Origin: Pseudomonadota bacterium
Lineage (GTDB): Bacteria; Pseudomonadota; Gammaproteobacteria; Xanthomonadales; Wenzhouxiangellaceae
NCBI GenBank assembly: GCA_013285445.1
Contig: CP053448.1
Location: 2,356,001 to 2,420,000 of the forward strand
Direction of reading: 5' to 3'
DNA length: 64,000 bases
The translations under genes were made by a program, and so were the position numbers. Below the pieces are notes generated by a model that had not been told where the DNA came from, ran no database searches, and saw only the letters and a list, made by a program, of their open reading frames with translations. The stretch's first letter is position 1, and each line of letters starts with the position of its first letter. Positions 44,674 to 54,138 of this stretch are shown in pieces.

Positions 44674-45570
44674 ATGCGCCTGGCGGAGGCCGTTTCCGCA
44701 TTCATCGACCACGCCACCGAAGAGGCAGGACTCAGCCCGGCCACGGTGGATGCCTATCGGCGCGACCTGCAACGACTACAAATGTGGTGCGACCAGCATG
44801 ACATCGCGGCGACGGACGCGCTCACCCAGTCGGACATTCGGGCGTTCGCCGCCAGTGAGCATCGCCGCGGGCTCAACCCACGCTCGGTGCAGCGACGGCT
44901 GTCTGCCCTGCGGCGATTCTTTCGCTATCTGCGGCGCGAACAGGCGATCAGCCAGGACCCGGCACGCGGAGTACGCGCCCCGAAAATGCGCCGGCGCCTG
45001 CCCGAGGTCCTCGATATCGAACAGGTTCTGGCACTGATCAATATCCCGGACAAGGACGAGCTGGCAACCCGTGATCGTGCCATGCTCGAGCTGTTCTACG
45101 CGTCGGGCCTGCGCGTCAGCGAGCTGGCGGCACTCACCTGGGACCGCGTCGATATGCGCGAAGCGCTGGTGCGGGTCGTCGGCAAGGGGCGCCGGGAACG
45201 GCTGGTACCGATGGGCCGCCACTGCGTCAGTGCGCTGAAGCGCTGGCGATCCGTCCACGGAACGATCGCCGGTGCCAACCAGGAACGGATCTTTACCAGC
45301 CTGAAAGGTCGTCCGCTGGGCGTGCGAGCAATTCAGAAACGCGTCGCCTACTGGGCAAAGCGGCAGGGGCTGGACCGGCATGTGCATCCGCACCAGCTGC
45401 GGCATTCCTTCGCCTCTCATATTCTCGAATCTTCCGGCGACCTGCGCGCGGTGCAGGAACTGCTGGGTCACGCCAACCTCACCACGACGCAGATCTACAC
45501 TCACCTGGACTACCAGCACCTGGCCAAAGTCTACGACCAGACCCACCCGCGGGCGAAGAAGAAGGGGTGA
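44674..45570 (+). CDS. xerC: Tyrosine recombinase XerC
   Basis: This 298-residue recombinase acts with XerD at dif to resolve chromosome dimers. It has an N-terminal SAM-like domain (VDAYRRDLQRLQMWCD) and the catalytic residues Arg147 (YASGLRVSEL), Lys171 (GKGRRERLVP), His240 and Arg243 (HPHQLRHSFASH), His266 (LGHANL) and Tyr275 (TQIYTHLDY). The length and the dapF-DUF484-xerC order are typical. No dif-like site was recognised in the window. Confidence 0.96.
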   Translation: MRLAEAVSAFIDHATEEAGLSPATVDAYRRDLQRLQMWCDQHDIAATDALTQSDIRAFAASEHRRGLNPRSVQRRLSALRRFFRYLRREQAISQDPARGVRAPKMRRRLPEVLDIEQVLALINIPDKDELATRDRAMLELFYASGLRVSELAALTWDRVDMREALVRVVGKGRRERLVPMGRHCVSALKRWRSVHGTIAGANQERIFTSLKGRPLGVRAIQKRVAYWAKRQGLDRHVHPHQLRHSFASHILESSGDLRAVQELLGHANLTTTQIYTHLDYQHLAKVYDQTHPRAKKKG

Positions 45571-45586
45571 TGGGGTAGCGGCCGAC

Positions 45587-45615
45587 GATTCCCGGCCTCC
45601 GGGTAATCGGGAATC
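45587..45615. repeat. Short inverted repeat between xerC and hslV
   Basis: GATTCCCG and CGGGAATC form an 8-bp stem around a 13-base GC-rich loop, 17 bases after the xerC stop. No U-tract follows. Nearby CCGGGAACCCGGAATCC repeats the theme. It resembles in style the inverted repeat between sucD and nadE and may be a REP-like element or a weak transcript end. Confidence 0.5.
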
Positions 45616-45725
45616 GAAGCCCGCCGGGAACCCGGAATCCAGAACCAGTGCACCGTCCTGCCGGATTGTCCTCACCGAGCGGTGACCCCATGTTCTTCCC
45701 TCACCCTACGGCAGCGAGTCCACGC

Positions 45726-46268
45726 ATGGAACAGTATCGCGGCACGACCATTATTTCGGTTCGACGTGGCGACCAGGTCGTGATCGCCGGCGACGGCCAG
45801 GTGTCGCTGGGCAACACGATCATGAAATCCAACGCCCGCAAGGTCCGACGCCTTTACAAGGGCCAGGTGCTGGCCGGATTCGCCGGCGCCACCGCCGACG
45901 CCTTCACCTTGTTCGAGCGCTTCGAAGGCAAGCTCGAAATGCACTCCGGACACCTGACCCGGGCGGCCGTTGAACTGGCCAAGGACTGGCGTACGGATCG
46001 CCTGCTCAGGCGGCTCGAAGCGCTGCTGGCGGTCGCCGACCGGGACGCCTCGCTGATCATCTCCGGTAACGGTGACGTCATCGAGCCCGAGGAAGGACTG
46101 ATCGCGATCGGTTCCGGCGGTCCTTTCGCCCAGTCGGCAGCGCGTGCGCTGCTGCGGCATACCGAGCTCGATGCCGAGCGAATCTGTCGGGAGGCGCTGA
46201 CCATCGCCGGCGAAATCTGTATCTACACCAACCAGAATCTCACCATCGAAACACTGGAAACGAGCTGA
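45726..46268 (+). CDS. hslV: ATP-dependent protease peptidase subunit HslV
   Basis: This is a 180-residue proteasome-like subunit. After the short propeptide MEQYRG the catalytic N-terminal Thr follows ([20 protein letters not shown]). Also visible are [36 protein letters not shown] and [18 protein letters not shown]. It forms a double hexamer capped by HslU. An ATG at 45690 would add 12 residues, but 45726 matches the usual propeptide. The string CCCCATGT at 45686-45693 resembles a heat-shock sigma-32 -10 box, though its -35 is poor. Confidence 0.95.
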   Translation: MEQYRGTTIISVRRGDQVVIAGDGQVSLGNTIMKSNARKVRRLYKGQVLAGFAGATADAFTLFERFEGKLEMHSGHLTRAAVELAKDWRTDRLLRRLEALLAVADRDASLIISGNGDVIEPEEGLIAIGSGGPFAQSAARALLRHTELDAERICREALTIAGEICIYTNQNLTIETLETS

Positions 46269-46271
46269 ATC

Positions 46272-47612
46272 ATGTCGCAAATGACCCCGCGCGAGATCGT
46301 CCAGGAACTGGATCGCCATATCATCGGGCAGTCAGCCGCCAAGCGCGCCGTTGCCATTGCCCTGCGCAACCGCTGGCGCCGCATGCAGGTCGAGGAGGGC
46401 CTTCGCGCCGAGATCACGCCGAAAAACATCCTCATGATCGGCCCGACCGGCGTCGGCAAGACCGAAATTGCGCGGCGCCTGGCAACGCTGGCCAAGGCAC
46501 CGTTCGTCAAGGTCGAGGCCACCAAGTTTACCGAGGTCGGATATGTCGGCAAGGATGTCGAATCGATCATTCGGGATCTGGTCGAGGTGGCCTACAAGAT
46601 GGCACGCGACGAGGCCATGGCCCGGGTTCGCTCGCAGGCCGAAGACGCGGCCATAGAACGCGTTCTCGATATCATGCTTCCGGGCCAGCAGCGCTCGGGG
46701 TTTGCCAATGCTCCGGCCGAAGCAGCCGAGCGCGATACGGAAACGCGGCGCAAGATGATGCGGAAGCTGCTGGACGGCCAGCTCAATGAGCGCGAAATCG
46801 AGGTCGATGTGGACATGAACATCGGCGTTGAAATCATGGCACCACCGGGCATGGAGGAAATGACCAGTCAGCTGCAGCAGATGTTTTCCAACCTGTCCGG
46901 GCAGCGCAAGCAGAAGCGTCGCATGAAGGTCAAGGATGCCATTCCGCTGCTGATCGAGGAAGAGGCCTCGCACATGATCAATGACGAGGAGGTCAAGCAG
47001 CGCGCTGCCAGGGTGGCCGAGGAAAACGGCATCGTGTTCATCGACGAAATCGACAAGGTCGCGCGCCGCGCCGAGGGCGGATCGGCCGGCGAGGTATCCC
47101 GGGAGGGTGTGCAGCGCGATCTGCTGCCGCTGGTCGAGGGCTGCACGGTCAACACCCGCTACGGACCGGTCAATACCGATCATGTGCTGTTTATTGCCTC
47201 CGGCGCCTTCCACGTCAGCAAGCCGTCCGACCTGGTGCCCGAACTGCAGGGCCGGCTGCCGATCCGGGTCGAGCTGCGGGCACTTTCGGCCGACGATTTC
47301 GAGCGCATCCTGACCGAGCCTGACGCGTCACTGACCGAGCAGTACAGCGCGCTGCTGGCCACCGAGGGCGTTGAGCTCGAATTTGCGCCAGAAGCCATCA
47401 AGCGCCTGGCCGAAATCAGTTTCGCGGTCAACGAATCGACCGAAAACATCGGTGCCCGACGGCTGCACACGGTCATGGAGCGCCTGCTCGAAGACATTTC
47501 CTACGCAGCACCCGATCGTTCCGGTCAGAAAGTCACGGTCGACGCTGCCTACGTCGACCGCTATCTTGAGGATCTGGCAGGAAACGAAGATCTGAGTCGC
47601 TACATCCTCTAG
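46272..47612 (+). CDS. hslU: ATP-dependent protease ATPase subunit HslU
   Basis: This 446-residue AAA+ unfoldase unfolds substrates and feeds them to HslV. It starts [17 protein letters not shown], has Walker [10 protein letters not shown] at residues 57-65 with the pore motif GYVGKDVES after it, Walker [12 protein letters not shown], and ends DLSRYIL, the conserved C-terminus that docks into HslV. It lies 3 bases after hslV. Its TAG stop (47610-47612) forms part of the CTAG boundary of the palindromic element at 47609-47880. Confidence 0.97.
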   Translation: MSQMTPREIVQELDRHIIGQSAAKRAVAIALRNRWRRMQVEEGLRAEITPKNILMIGPTGVGKTEIARRLATLAKAPFVKVEATKFTEVGYVGKDVESIIRDLVEVAYKMARDEAMARVRSQAEDAAIERVLDIMLPGQQRSGFANAPAEAAERDTETRRKMMRKLLDGQLNEREIEVDVDMNIGVEIMAPPGMEEMTSQLQQMFSNLSGQRKQKRRMKVKDAIPLLIEEEASHMINDEEVKQRAARVAEENGIVFIDEIDKVARRAEGGSAGEVSREGVQRDLLPLVEGCTVNTRYGPVNTDHVLFIASGAFHVSKPSDLVPELQGRLPIRVELRALSADDFERILTEPDASLTEQYSALLATEGVELEFAPEAIKRLAEISFAVNESTENIGARRLHTVMERLLEDISYAAPDRSGQKVTVDAAYVDRYLEDLAGNEDLSRYIL

Positions 47613-47880
47613 TGTACCCCGTCACTCATCTTGTGACTTATAGCGAGTGCCTCAGGGGCCAGATGCAAGGCGCGATTGCGCCGGCGTAGTGGGGCTACGT
47701 CAAGCAATCGCAACGCCGCAGATGGCCCCTGAGGCGCTCGCCCGACCGGGAGCGCCGTACAAGCCCGATCGCGGCGTTGACGCTCTTGCAAAGGGCACCA
47801 CCCTTCCCGGCGAGCGCCGCCTTGCGCTCGGGCTTGTACGGTGCTCTATAAGTTACAAGATGAGTGACGGGGTACACTAG
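47609..47880. mobile_element. MITE-like element with 35-bp terminal inverted repeats
   Basis: The left end, CTAGTGTACCCCGTCACTC onward to ...GACTTATAG (47609-47643), is matched by its reverse complement at 47846-47880 with one mismatch. CTAG stands at both ends. Inside are two further long hairpins: one with arms CGAGTGCCTCAGGGGCCA and its near-complement around 47646-47742, and one with GTACAAGCCCGA arms around 47757-47840. No transposase is encoded. The 272-bp size, symmetric ends and position flush with the hslU stop fit a non-autonomous inverted-repeat element. Confidence 0.85.
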
Positions 47881-48177
47881 CAGCGAGCATGATGGCCGGT
47901 TCCTGTGCGACCGGCAGCCCCTGACATCTTGGCCTGCAGAACAGCCGTGTCAGGGCATTTGCTGTCCACGCGGCGCAGGAGCCGCGTCTCAGGCACCGCA
48001 GGTACCCCGATGCCGGGCGGACAAGGCGCGTTCACGCTATGTTCTGCGCGACTGAGCGACACTTGGCAATCGAATGGGTCGTTTTACGTATTGCTCTACA
48101 AGATAGGCGGCAGGGCGACCTAAACTCTTGGCGATCCAGGCAGTCTGACTACCCAAACACCAATAACCCCATCGTCT
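47881..48177. other. Intergenic region upstream of mlaF
   Basis: No gene is supported. An inverted repeat CCCTGACA...TGTCAGGG lies at about 47920-47956 with a 21-base loop, and GCCGGT...ACCGGC at about 47895-47915. The mla promoter should be in the right part, but no consensus boxes were found. Confidence 0.4.
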
Positions 48178-48996
48178 ATGTCCGCGTTGTCAAACAGTGC
48201 CATTGTATTGCAGGACGTGACGGTCCGCCTCGGCGGCCGAACGGTGCTCGAGGCACTTGATCTGCAGCTGCCTCCGGGTCGACTGACCGCAGTCATGGGA
48301 CCCAGCGGTGCCGGCAAGACCACGATTCTGCGGCTGATTACCGGCCAGCTCAAACCCGATACCGGCCAGGTCTGGATCGGGTCGGTTCGCGTCGATGAGC
48401 TGTCTGGAAGCGCGCTGGCCCGGCTGCGGCGAAACATGGGTGTGCTGCTGCAAAACGGCGCGTTATTCACCGACCTGACCTGCTTCGACAACGTCGCGTT
48501 GCCGCTGCGCGAGCATACAGACCTGCCCGAGACCCTAGTTCGCCGTATCGTGTTGATGAAGCTCGAGATGGTCGGGCTGCGTGGTGCGGCCGGGATGTAT
48601 CCGCGTGAGTTGTCCGGCGGCATGAATCGACGCGTGGCAACGGCCCGCGCGATGGCGCTCGACCCGGACATCATGCTCTACGACGAGCCGTTCGCCGGGC
48701 TTGATCCAATTTCGCTGGGCGTTTCGCTGCGCCTGATCCGCGATATCAATCGCGCGCTCGAGACCACCAGCGTGGTCATCACGCATGACGTGCGGGAGGT
48801 CGCCCGGATGGCCGACTTCGCCTGCATAGTCGCCGACCGGCGACTGATCGCTGCCGGCAGCCCGGACGAGCTTGCCGCCAGTGACGATGCCCTGGTGCGC
48901 CAGTTTATGGACGGTCTGCCCGACGGTCCGGTGCCGTTTCACTTTCCGGCCGCCGCGCTGGCCGACGAGCTGCTCCATTCCGGAGGCCAGATGTGA
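48178..48996 (+). CDS. mlaF: Mla phospholipid transport ATP-binding protein
   Basis: This 272-residue ABC ATPase belongs to the MlaFEDB inner-membrane complex, which moves phospholipids between the inner membrane and MlaC. Walker A is GPSGAGKTT (41-49), the signature ELSGGMNRR, Walker B IMLYDEPFAGLD, and the H-loop VITHDV. It is the first gene of a six-gene rightward operon. The ATG is flush with the intergenic region, and the stop overlaps mlaE (ATGTGA). Confidence 0.95.
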   Translation: MSALSNSAIVLQDVTVRLGGRTVLEALDLQLPPGRLTAVMGPSGAGKTTILRLITGQLKPDTGQVWIGSVRVDELSGSALARLRRNMGVLLQNGALFTDLTCFDNVALPLREHTDLPETLVRRIVLMKLEMVGLRGAAGMYPRELSGGMNRRVATARAMALDPDIMLYDEPFAGLDPISLGVSLRLIRDINRALETTSVVITHDVREVARMADFACIVADRRLIAAGSPDELAASDDALVRQFMDGLPDGPVPFHFPAAALADELLHSGGQM

Positions 48997-49760
48997 CTGC
49001 ACCGGCTACCCGTCTCGGCGCCCTGCAGCCGTTGCGCGAGCTCGGCCGCGCCGGACTGTTTCTGTTGACGCTGCTCACGCGCATGCGCTGGGGCCGGACA
49101 CAGTGGACCGAAACGCTCAGGCAGATCTATTTTGCCGGTGTGCGTTCGCTGGTTATTATCGTCATCGCCGGCTTTTTCGTTGGCCTGGTGTTGACGCTGC
49201 AGACCTACGATACGCTCAGCCGCTTTGGCGCAACCGACGCCATCAGCACGGTGTTATCGCTGTCGCTGTTTCGGGAGCTGGGGCCGGTGCTGACCGCCCT
49301 GCTGTTCGCCGGGCGCGCCGGCACCTCGATCACCGCCGAAATCGGACTGATGCGCGCGACCGATCAGCTCGACGCGCTCGAGCTGATGGCCATCGACCCC
49401 ATGGAGCGGATCATACAGCCGCGGTTGCTGGCCGGAATCGTCGCGCTGCCGGCGCTGGTACTGGTTTTCAACGTGACCGCGATTGCCGGCGGCATCTTCT
49501 TCGCAGTGTTCCTGATGGGCGAGGATGCCGTGACATTCTGGGCCAACATGCAGTCCTCGGTTGAGCTGATTCGGGACTTTGGTGGTGGCATGGCCAAGGC
49601 AGTGGCCTTCGGGTTGCTGGGCGCCTGGATCGCCGTATGGTTCGGCTGGTCCGCCCGACCCACAAGCGAAGGCGTCGCGCTGGCCACCACGCAGACAGTC
49701 ATCGCCACAGCAATCGGCGTGCTGGTACTCGACTTCGTGCTTTCGGCCCTGATGCTTTAA
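48993..49760 (+). CDS. mlaE: Mla phospholipid transport permease
   Basis: This is a 255-residue MlaE/YrbE permease with about five membrane helices. Typical segments are FFVGLVLTLQTYDTLSRFGA, FRELGPVLTALLFAGRAGTS and EIGLMRATDQLDALELMAID. It starts with GTG overlapping the mlaF end. It forms the transmembrane core of MlaFEDB with MlaF and MlaD. Confidence 0.95.
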   Translation: MTAPATRLGALQPLRELGRAGLFLLTLLTRMRWGRTQWTETLRQIYFAGVRSLVIIVIAGFFVGLVLTLQTYDTLSRFGATDAISTVLSLSLFRELGPVLTALLFAGRAGTSITAEIGLMRATDQLDALELMAIDPMERIIQPRLLAGIVALPALVLVFNVTAIAGGIFFAVFLMGEDAVTFWANMQSSVELIRDFGGGMAKAVAFGLLGAWIAVWFGWSARPTSEGVALATTQTVIATAIGVLVLDFVLSALML

Positions 49761-49791
49761 CCGGGTGCAACCAACCAGGACACAGCAAGCC

Positions 49792-50253
49792 ATGAAATCA
49801 TCGCACCAGATCGAACTGACCGCCGGCGTATTCCTGCTGCTGGCCATCGCCGCGCTCGTCTTTCTCGCACTGCACGCCACTGATCGCGGCGTCGCCACCG
49901 GCGACAGCTACACGCTGACGGCACACTTCACCAACGTGGGCGGACTCAAGCCCAGAGCCCCGGTCAGCATGAGCGGCGTCACTATTGGCATGGTTGACGC
50001 GATTGAACTCGACTCCGAGACCTTCGAGGCCCGGGTCACCCTGCGCATCAGTACCCGTTTCGATCACCTGCCCGAGGATACATCGGCATCCATTCTGACC
50101 AGCGGCATTCTCGGCGACCAGTACGTTGGGCTGGAGCCGGGTGGCTCCCCGGAAACGCTGGCTGACGGCGATCGCCTGCTGCTGACCAACTCCGCCATGA
50201 TTCTCGAGCAGCTCATCGGGCGCTATCTACTGAATTCGGAGGGAGAAAGCTGA
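49792..50253 (+). CDS. mlaD: Mla substrate-binding MCE-domain protein
   Basis: This is a 153-residue protein. One N-terminal membrane helix (VFLLLAIAALVFLALHA) precedes a single MCE domain (YTLTAHFTNVGGLKPRAPVS, MSGVTIGMVDAIEL, SILTSGILGDQYVGLEPGG). MlaD forms the periplasmic hexameric ring that receives lipid. The ATG at 49792 was preferred to a GTG at 49765 because the short basic N-terminus before the helix is typical. It overlaps mlaC by one base (TGATG). Confidence 0.95.
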   Translation: MKSSHQIELTAGVFLLLAIAALVFLALHATDRGVATGDSYTLTAHFTNVGGLKPRAPVSMSGVTIGMVDAIELDSETFEARVTLRISTRFDHLPEDTSASILTSGILGDQYVGLEPGGSPETLADGDRLLLTNSAMILEQLIGRYLLNSEGES

Positions 50254-50858
50254 TGCGGACCGCGTTCCTGATTGGTCTGCTGTGCGTGCCGCTGGCAGCG
50301 CTGGCCGATGACGATCCGGTAGCCATCATCGAGCAGACCACTGCTGATATTATCGAGTTGCTCGACGGCCGGCGCGACTACTATCGCGAACATCCCGATG
50401 CGCTGCGCTCCGAACTCAGGGCAATCCTGCTGCCGCGTATCGATACCGTCTACTCGGCCCGACTGGTGCTTGGGCGCCACGGACGCGGCCTGGAAACTGA
50501 GCAGATCGAAGCCTTTGCCAAGGCACTGGCCGACCAGCTGCTGCAGCGCTACGCCACTGCTCTGCTCGATTATCGGCTGCGCGACCGAATCGAGATCCTG
50601 CCGCTGACCGGCGACAACACTGAGCGCATGACACGTGTTCGAACGCGCGTCCGACTCAACGGCAGCAGCCGCGCGCCGATCGACTACGTTTTTCGAAACA
50701 ATGATGACCAATGGCTCGTCTTCGATGTCATCGTCGAGGGCATCTCGTATGTATCAACATTTCGCAGCCAGATCGACCCGGAGCTCTCCCGTCATGGGTT
50801 TGATCGACTGCTGGACCGGCTGCAAAGCGGTGAACTGGCGCTGGAAACCGATGACTGA
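50253..50858 (+). CDS. mlaC: Mla periplasmic phospholipid-binding protein
   Basis: This is a 201-residue protein with a signal peptide (MRTAFLIGLLCVPLAALADD) followed by the MlaC fold (AIIEQTTADIIELLDGRR, RIDTVYSARLVLGRHGRG, FAKALADQLLQRYATALLDY, VIVEGISYVSTFRSQI). It shuttles lipid across the periplasm between MlaA and MlaFEDB. It overlaps mlaB by 8 bases. Confidence 0.94.
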   Translation: MRTAFLIGLLCVPLAALADDDPVAIIEQTTADIIELLDGRRDYYREHPDALRSELRAILLPRIDTVYSARLVLGRHGRGLETEQIEAFAKALADQLLQRYATALLDYRLRDRIEILPLTGDNTERMTRVRTRVRLNGSSRAPIDYVFRNNDDQWLVFDVIVEGISYVSTFRSQIDPELSRHGFDRLLDRLQSGELALETDD

Positions 50859-51174
50859 CAACCCGTCAATGAGATTGTCCGGCGACCTGACGATGAGGGG
50901 GATCGGTGCACTGCACCGCCAGCATCGGACTCGCTTTCACACCGGCAGTCTGCCGAATACAGTGGATCTGTCCGAGGTCGAATCGGCCGACTCGGCGGCA
51001 CTGGCATTGCTGCTGGAATGGCAGTCGGTCGCCACCCGACGCGGCCAGCCGCTGCAGTTCGAGAACCCGCCAGCCAATCTAAGCGTCATCGCCCGACTGA
51101 CCGGCGTCGCGCCCCTGCTCGGCTGGTACGATCAACAGCCTGAAGCAAACACTGAAGGAAACCAACGCACATGA
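50851..51174 (+). CDS. mlaB: Mla STAS-domain protein
   Basis: This is a 107-residue STAS-domain protein (MRLSGDLTMRGIGALHRQ, NTVDLSEVESADSAALALLL, ENPPANLSVIARLTGV). MlaB binds MlaF and stabilises the ATPase complex. The ATG at 50851 sits inside the end of mlaC, and its stop overlaps mlaA (ATGA), so it is coupled on both sides. Confidence 0.9.
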   Translation: MTDNPSMRLSGDLTMRGIGALHRQHRTRFHTGSLPNTVDLSEVESADSAALALLLEWQSVATRRGQPLQFENPPANLSVIARLTGVAPLLGWYDQQPEANTEGNQRT

Positions 51175-51908
51175 TTGCAAGGCCCATTTTGATTGTTGCC
51201 GCCGCGCTCGTCCTGTCGAGCTGCGCCACGACCTCGACGCCGCCGGAGGCACGCCACGAGGCCGACCCCTGGGAGCCGCTCAATCGATCGGTCTACCAGT
51301 TCAACAGCGGCGCCGATCGGTTGATCCTGCGGCCACTATCGCGCGCCTACACAACGATTACCCCTGATCCGGTCGAAACGGGCCTCGGCAACTTCTTCAC
51401 CAACCTGCGTTCACCGACGACAATCATCAATTTGCTGCTGCAGGGCCGCGCCGGCGATGCCGGCCGCCAGTTCCACCGCTTGTTCGTCAACACGGTGTTC
51501 GGTCTCGGCGGCCTGATCGACCTGACCGGACGCGCCGGCCTGGAGCATTTTGAAGAAGACTTCGGCCAGACCTTTGCCGTCTGGGGCTGGAGCGACAGCC
51601 GCTACCTGGTCCTGCCCTTCCTCGGCCCGTCGACCGTACGTGACGGGTTCGGCAGCGCGGCCGACCTGGAGCGGCTGGTGATTCGTCGGGAGCTGTTTGG
51701 CGATACCACCGGCGACATTGTTACAGCCACGAATATCCTGCATGTGCGCGCCACGCTGCTGCCGCTTGATCGCGAGATCGAACAGGCACTGGATCCTTAC
51801 CTGTTCGTCCGCGACAGCTACCTGCAGCGTCGCAGCCATCAGATCAGCGACGGTGAGCAGGGCTTGCCCGACTATGAGGCCTTCCTGAAGGAGGGCTCGG
51901 GGCCCTGA
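51171..51908 (+). CDS. mlaA: MlaA/VacJ outer-membrane lipoprotein
   Basis: This is a 245-residue lipoprotein. The signal peptide ends in the lipobox LSSC (Cys18); then come DPWEPLNRSVYQFNSGADRL, GLGNFFTNLRSPTTIINLLL, GLGGLIDLTGRAGLEHFEED, FGQTFAVWGWSDSRYLVLPF and LGPSTVRDGFG, all standard MlaA motifs. It extracts mislocalised phospholipid from the outer leaflet. Having it in the same operon as mlaFEDCB differs from E. coli, where it is separate. Confidence 0.95.
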   Translation: MIARPILIVAAALVLSSCATTSTPPEARHEADPWEPLNRSVYQFNSGADRLILRPLSRAYTTITPDPVETGLGNFFTNLRSPTTIINLLLQGRAGDAGRQFHRLFVNTVFGLGGLIDLTGRAGLEHFEEDFGQTFAVWGWSDSRYLVLPFLGPSTVRDGFGSAADLERLVIRRELFGDTTGDIVTATNILHVRATLLPLDREIEQALDPYLFVRDSYLQRRSHQISDGEQGLPDYEAFLKEGSGP

Positions 51909-51961
51909 CCATGACCCTGTAGTACCATCGGGGCCAAGCCCGACACAGCTCACCAAACCCG

Positions 51962-54133
51962 ATGCCGGTCAACTGCAGTTTCATCCGGCTGGTGGTCACC
52001 GCCAGCCTCATCCTCACCGCCTGCGAGCAGTCGCCGCCGAGCGAGACGCCGGGCCCGGTGCGGAAACCGAACGATACCGTAGCGACTCCGCAAAACCCGC
52101 TGGACAGCCGCTATCTGACCCCTTTCGAAACGCCGCCTTTCCACGAGATTCATCCTGAACATTTCCTGCCTGCGCTCGACGAGGCCATCAGCGCAGCAAC
52201 CGAAGCCAGCAAGTCCATCGCGTCCGCTCCTTCGAAGGCAACCTTCGATAACACGATCGCGGCACTCGAACGCGCCAGCGACGATGTCAACCGCATCGCC
52301 CGAACTTTCTACGGGCTGGCTGCGGTCAGCCCCGACCCGCAACTGCACAGCATGGCCGAGCCGGTAGCGGCACGATTGGCTGCCTTTCGCAACGCCGTGT
52401 TGCAGCACAAACCGCTGTTTGACCGCGTGGCCACGGTCCATGATCAGTTACAGTCGCGGGACCTGACTCCCGAACAGCGACGCCTGACCGAGCGGACTCA
52501 CCGCCAGTTCCTGCGCTCCGGCGCCCGGTTGCCGACCGAAGATCAGGCAAGACTGCGCCGCATCGAAGAAGAACTGGCCGAGCTGATCGAACGGTTCGAG
52601 CGCCAACGCCGCCAGGCAACACACGATCATGAGTTCATAGTCGAGAATCCCGAACTGCTGGAAACTCTGCCGAACGCGCTGGTGCAGCTGGCCCAGCGCA
52701 GCGCCCGCGACCGCGGACACACCAAGGGCTGGGTGTTCACCCTGCATGCCCATAGCCTGTATCCCTTCCTGCGCCATTATCCAGAGCGCAGCGATCGTCG
52801 GCAGATATACCAGGCCTGGCTGGAGCGTTTTAACGCCGAAAGTCAGAACAGCAGGCTGGCCGAGCTGAGCCGGCGCATCGCAGAAAAGCGCGCTCGTCGG
52901 GCCGAGCTGCTCGGCTATTCCAGCCACATCGATTATGAACTCGACGGCAGCATGACCAGCGACCGCCGAATGCTGCGGTCACTGCTCGATCGCCTGGCCG
53001 AAGCCGCCCGCAAACGTGCGCGGGATGAGCTTCTCGAGCTGCGCCAACTGGCCCGCGCTGACGGCATCGAGGCGCCGCTTGAGCCCTGGGACCGCTGGTA
53101 CTACGCGGAACGACTGCGCGAGCGTGAGCTGTCGTTCCGGGAGGCAGACCTCCGATCCTGGTTTGTCTACGACAATGTTCGTGAAGGCGCTTTCTCAGTG
53201 GCCAATCGCCTGTGGGGGCTGAGCTTTCACCCGCGCAGCAATCTCCCGGTCTGGCACCTCGATACGGAAGCCTTCGAGGTTGAAGACGAGCGCGGCAATC
53301 ATCTTGGCGTCCTTTATGTCGATGCTCTGCATCGCCCCGGCAAGCAGGCCGGCGCCTGGACTTCGACCTACCGCCCGCAGCACTACGACGACAACGAGCG
53401 TGTCGGCCCGGTCGCGGCAATCGTCGGCAACTTCACGCCCGCCCCGCCGGGTCTGCCGTCACTGCTCACGCCCGACGAAGCCCGGATGCTGTTCCACGAG
53501 ATGGGCCACGCCCTGCATGTGCTGCTTTCCGACGTTCGTCACGCTTCGCTGGCGGGCACCAGCGTACCGGCAGACTTCGTTGAGTTCCCGGCCCTGCTTT
53601 TCGAGCAGTGGGCACTGGCACCGGAGATCCTGCGTGGCTATGCCTACCACCACGAGACCGGCTCGGTCATCGGTGACGACGTCGTCGAGGCGTTGCGAGC
53701 CAGTGAGCGCCTCACCAGCGGCATTGAAATGCTGGAATTTCTTGCGGCCATCGAGCTCGATCTGATGCTCCACGACACCGACAGCGGCTCCGTCCCTGAT
53801 CTTGCCGCAGCCGAAGCCGCCGTGCGTGAGCGGCTGGGCCTACCCGAAGTGCTCTCGCACCGACACTATGCCGGCGGTGTCGCCGATCTGTTCGCAGAAC
53901 GCCAGCGCAGCGGCGACTTTCAAACGCTGGTGGCACGCATGCTGGCGCACGACGCCTTTGCCGCCTTCAAGTCCGGTTCCCTGATTGACCGCAATCTGGC
54001 CGAACGTTTGCGCCAGGAGATACTCGCCCGCGGCAATGCCCGTCCCCCGGCCGAGTCCTGGCAGGCCTTTCGCGGCCGCAGCCCGGACCCCGCTTATCTG
54101 CTCGACGTGATCGAGTCCGGCGCCGGCGGCTGA
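51962..54133 (+). CDS. M3-family zinc metallopeptidase, lipoprotein
   Basis: This is a 723-residue protein related to oligopeptidase A and dipeptidyl carboxypeptidase. A lipobox LTAC (Cys21) predicts membrane attachment, unlike the cytosolic PrlC. The zinc site HEMGHALH is at 512-519 with the downstream Glu in VEFPALLFEQWA. N-terminal helices include FHEIHPEHFLPALDEAI. The C-terminal region keeps AFRGRSPDPAYLL, but the usual Y-A-A-G-Y-Y-S-Y substrate loop is replaced by HYAGGVADLFAERQ, so substrate handling may be altered. It follows mlaA by 53 bases. Confidence 0.9.
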   Translation: MPVNCSFIRLVVTASLILTACEQSPPSETPGPVRKPNDTVATPQNPLDSRYLTPFETPPFHEIHPEHFLPALDEAISAATEASKSIASAPSKATFDNTIAALERASDDVNRIARTFYGLAAVSPDPQLHSMAEPVAARLAAFRNAVLQHKPLFDRVATVHDQLQSRDLTPEQRRLTERTHRQFLRSGARLPTEDQARLRRIEEELAELIERFERQRRQATHDHEFIVENPELLETLPNALVQLAQRSARDRGHTKGWVFTLHAHSLYPFLRHYPERSDRRQIYQAWLERFNAESQNSRLAELSRRIAEKRARRAELLGYSSHIDYELDGSMTSDRRMLRSLLDRLAEAARKRARDELLELRQLARADGIEAPLEPWDRWYYAERLRERELSFREADLRSWFVYDNVREGAFSVANRLWGLSFHPRSNLPVWHLDTEAFEVEDERGNHLGVLYVDALHRPGKQAGAWTSTYRPQHYDDNERVGPVAAIVGNFTPAPPGLPSLLTPDEARMLFHEMGHALHVLLSDVRHASLAGTSVPADFVEFPALLFEQWALAPEILRGYAYHHETGSVIGDDVVEALRASERLTSGIEMLEFLAAIELDLMLHDTDSGSVPDLAAAEAAVRERLGLPEVLSHRHYAGGVADLFAERQRSGDFQTLVARMLAHDAFAAFKSGSLIDRNLAERLRQEILARGNARPPAESWQAFRGRSPDPAYLLDVIESGAGG

Positions 54134-54138
54134 CCCTG

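Noticed and set aside
47609..47880. Short frames inside the hslU-adjacent palindromic element
   Set aside because: They lie wholly in inverted-repeat DNA and mirror each other; the element shows no transposase motifs.
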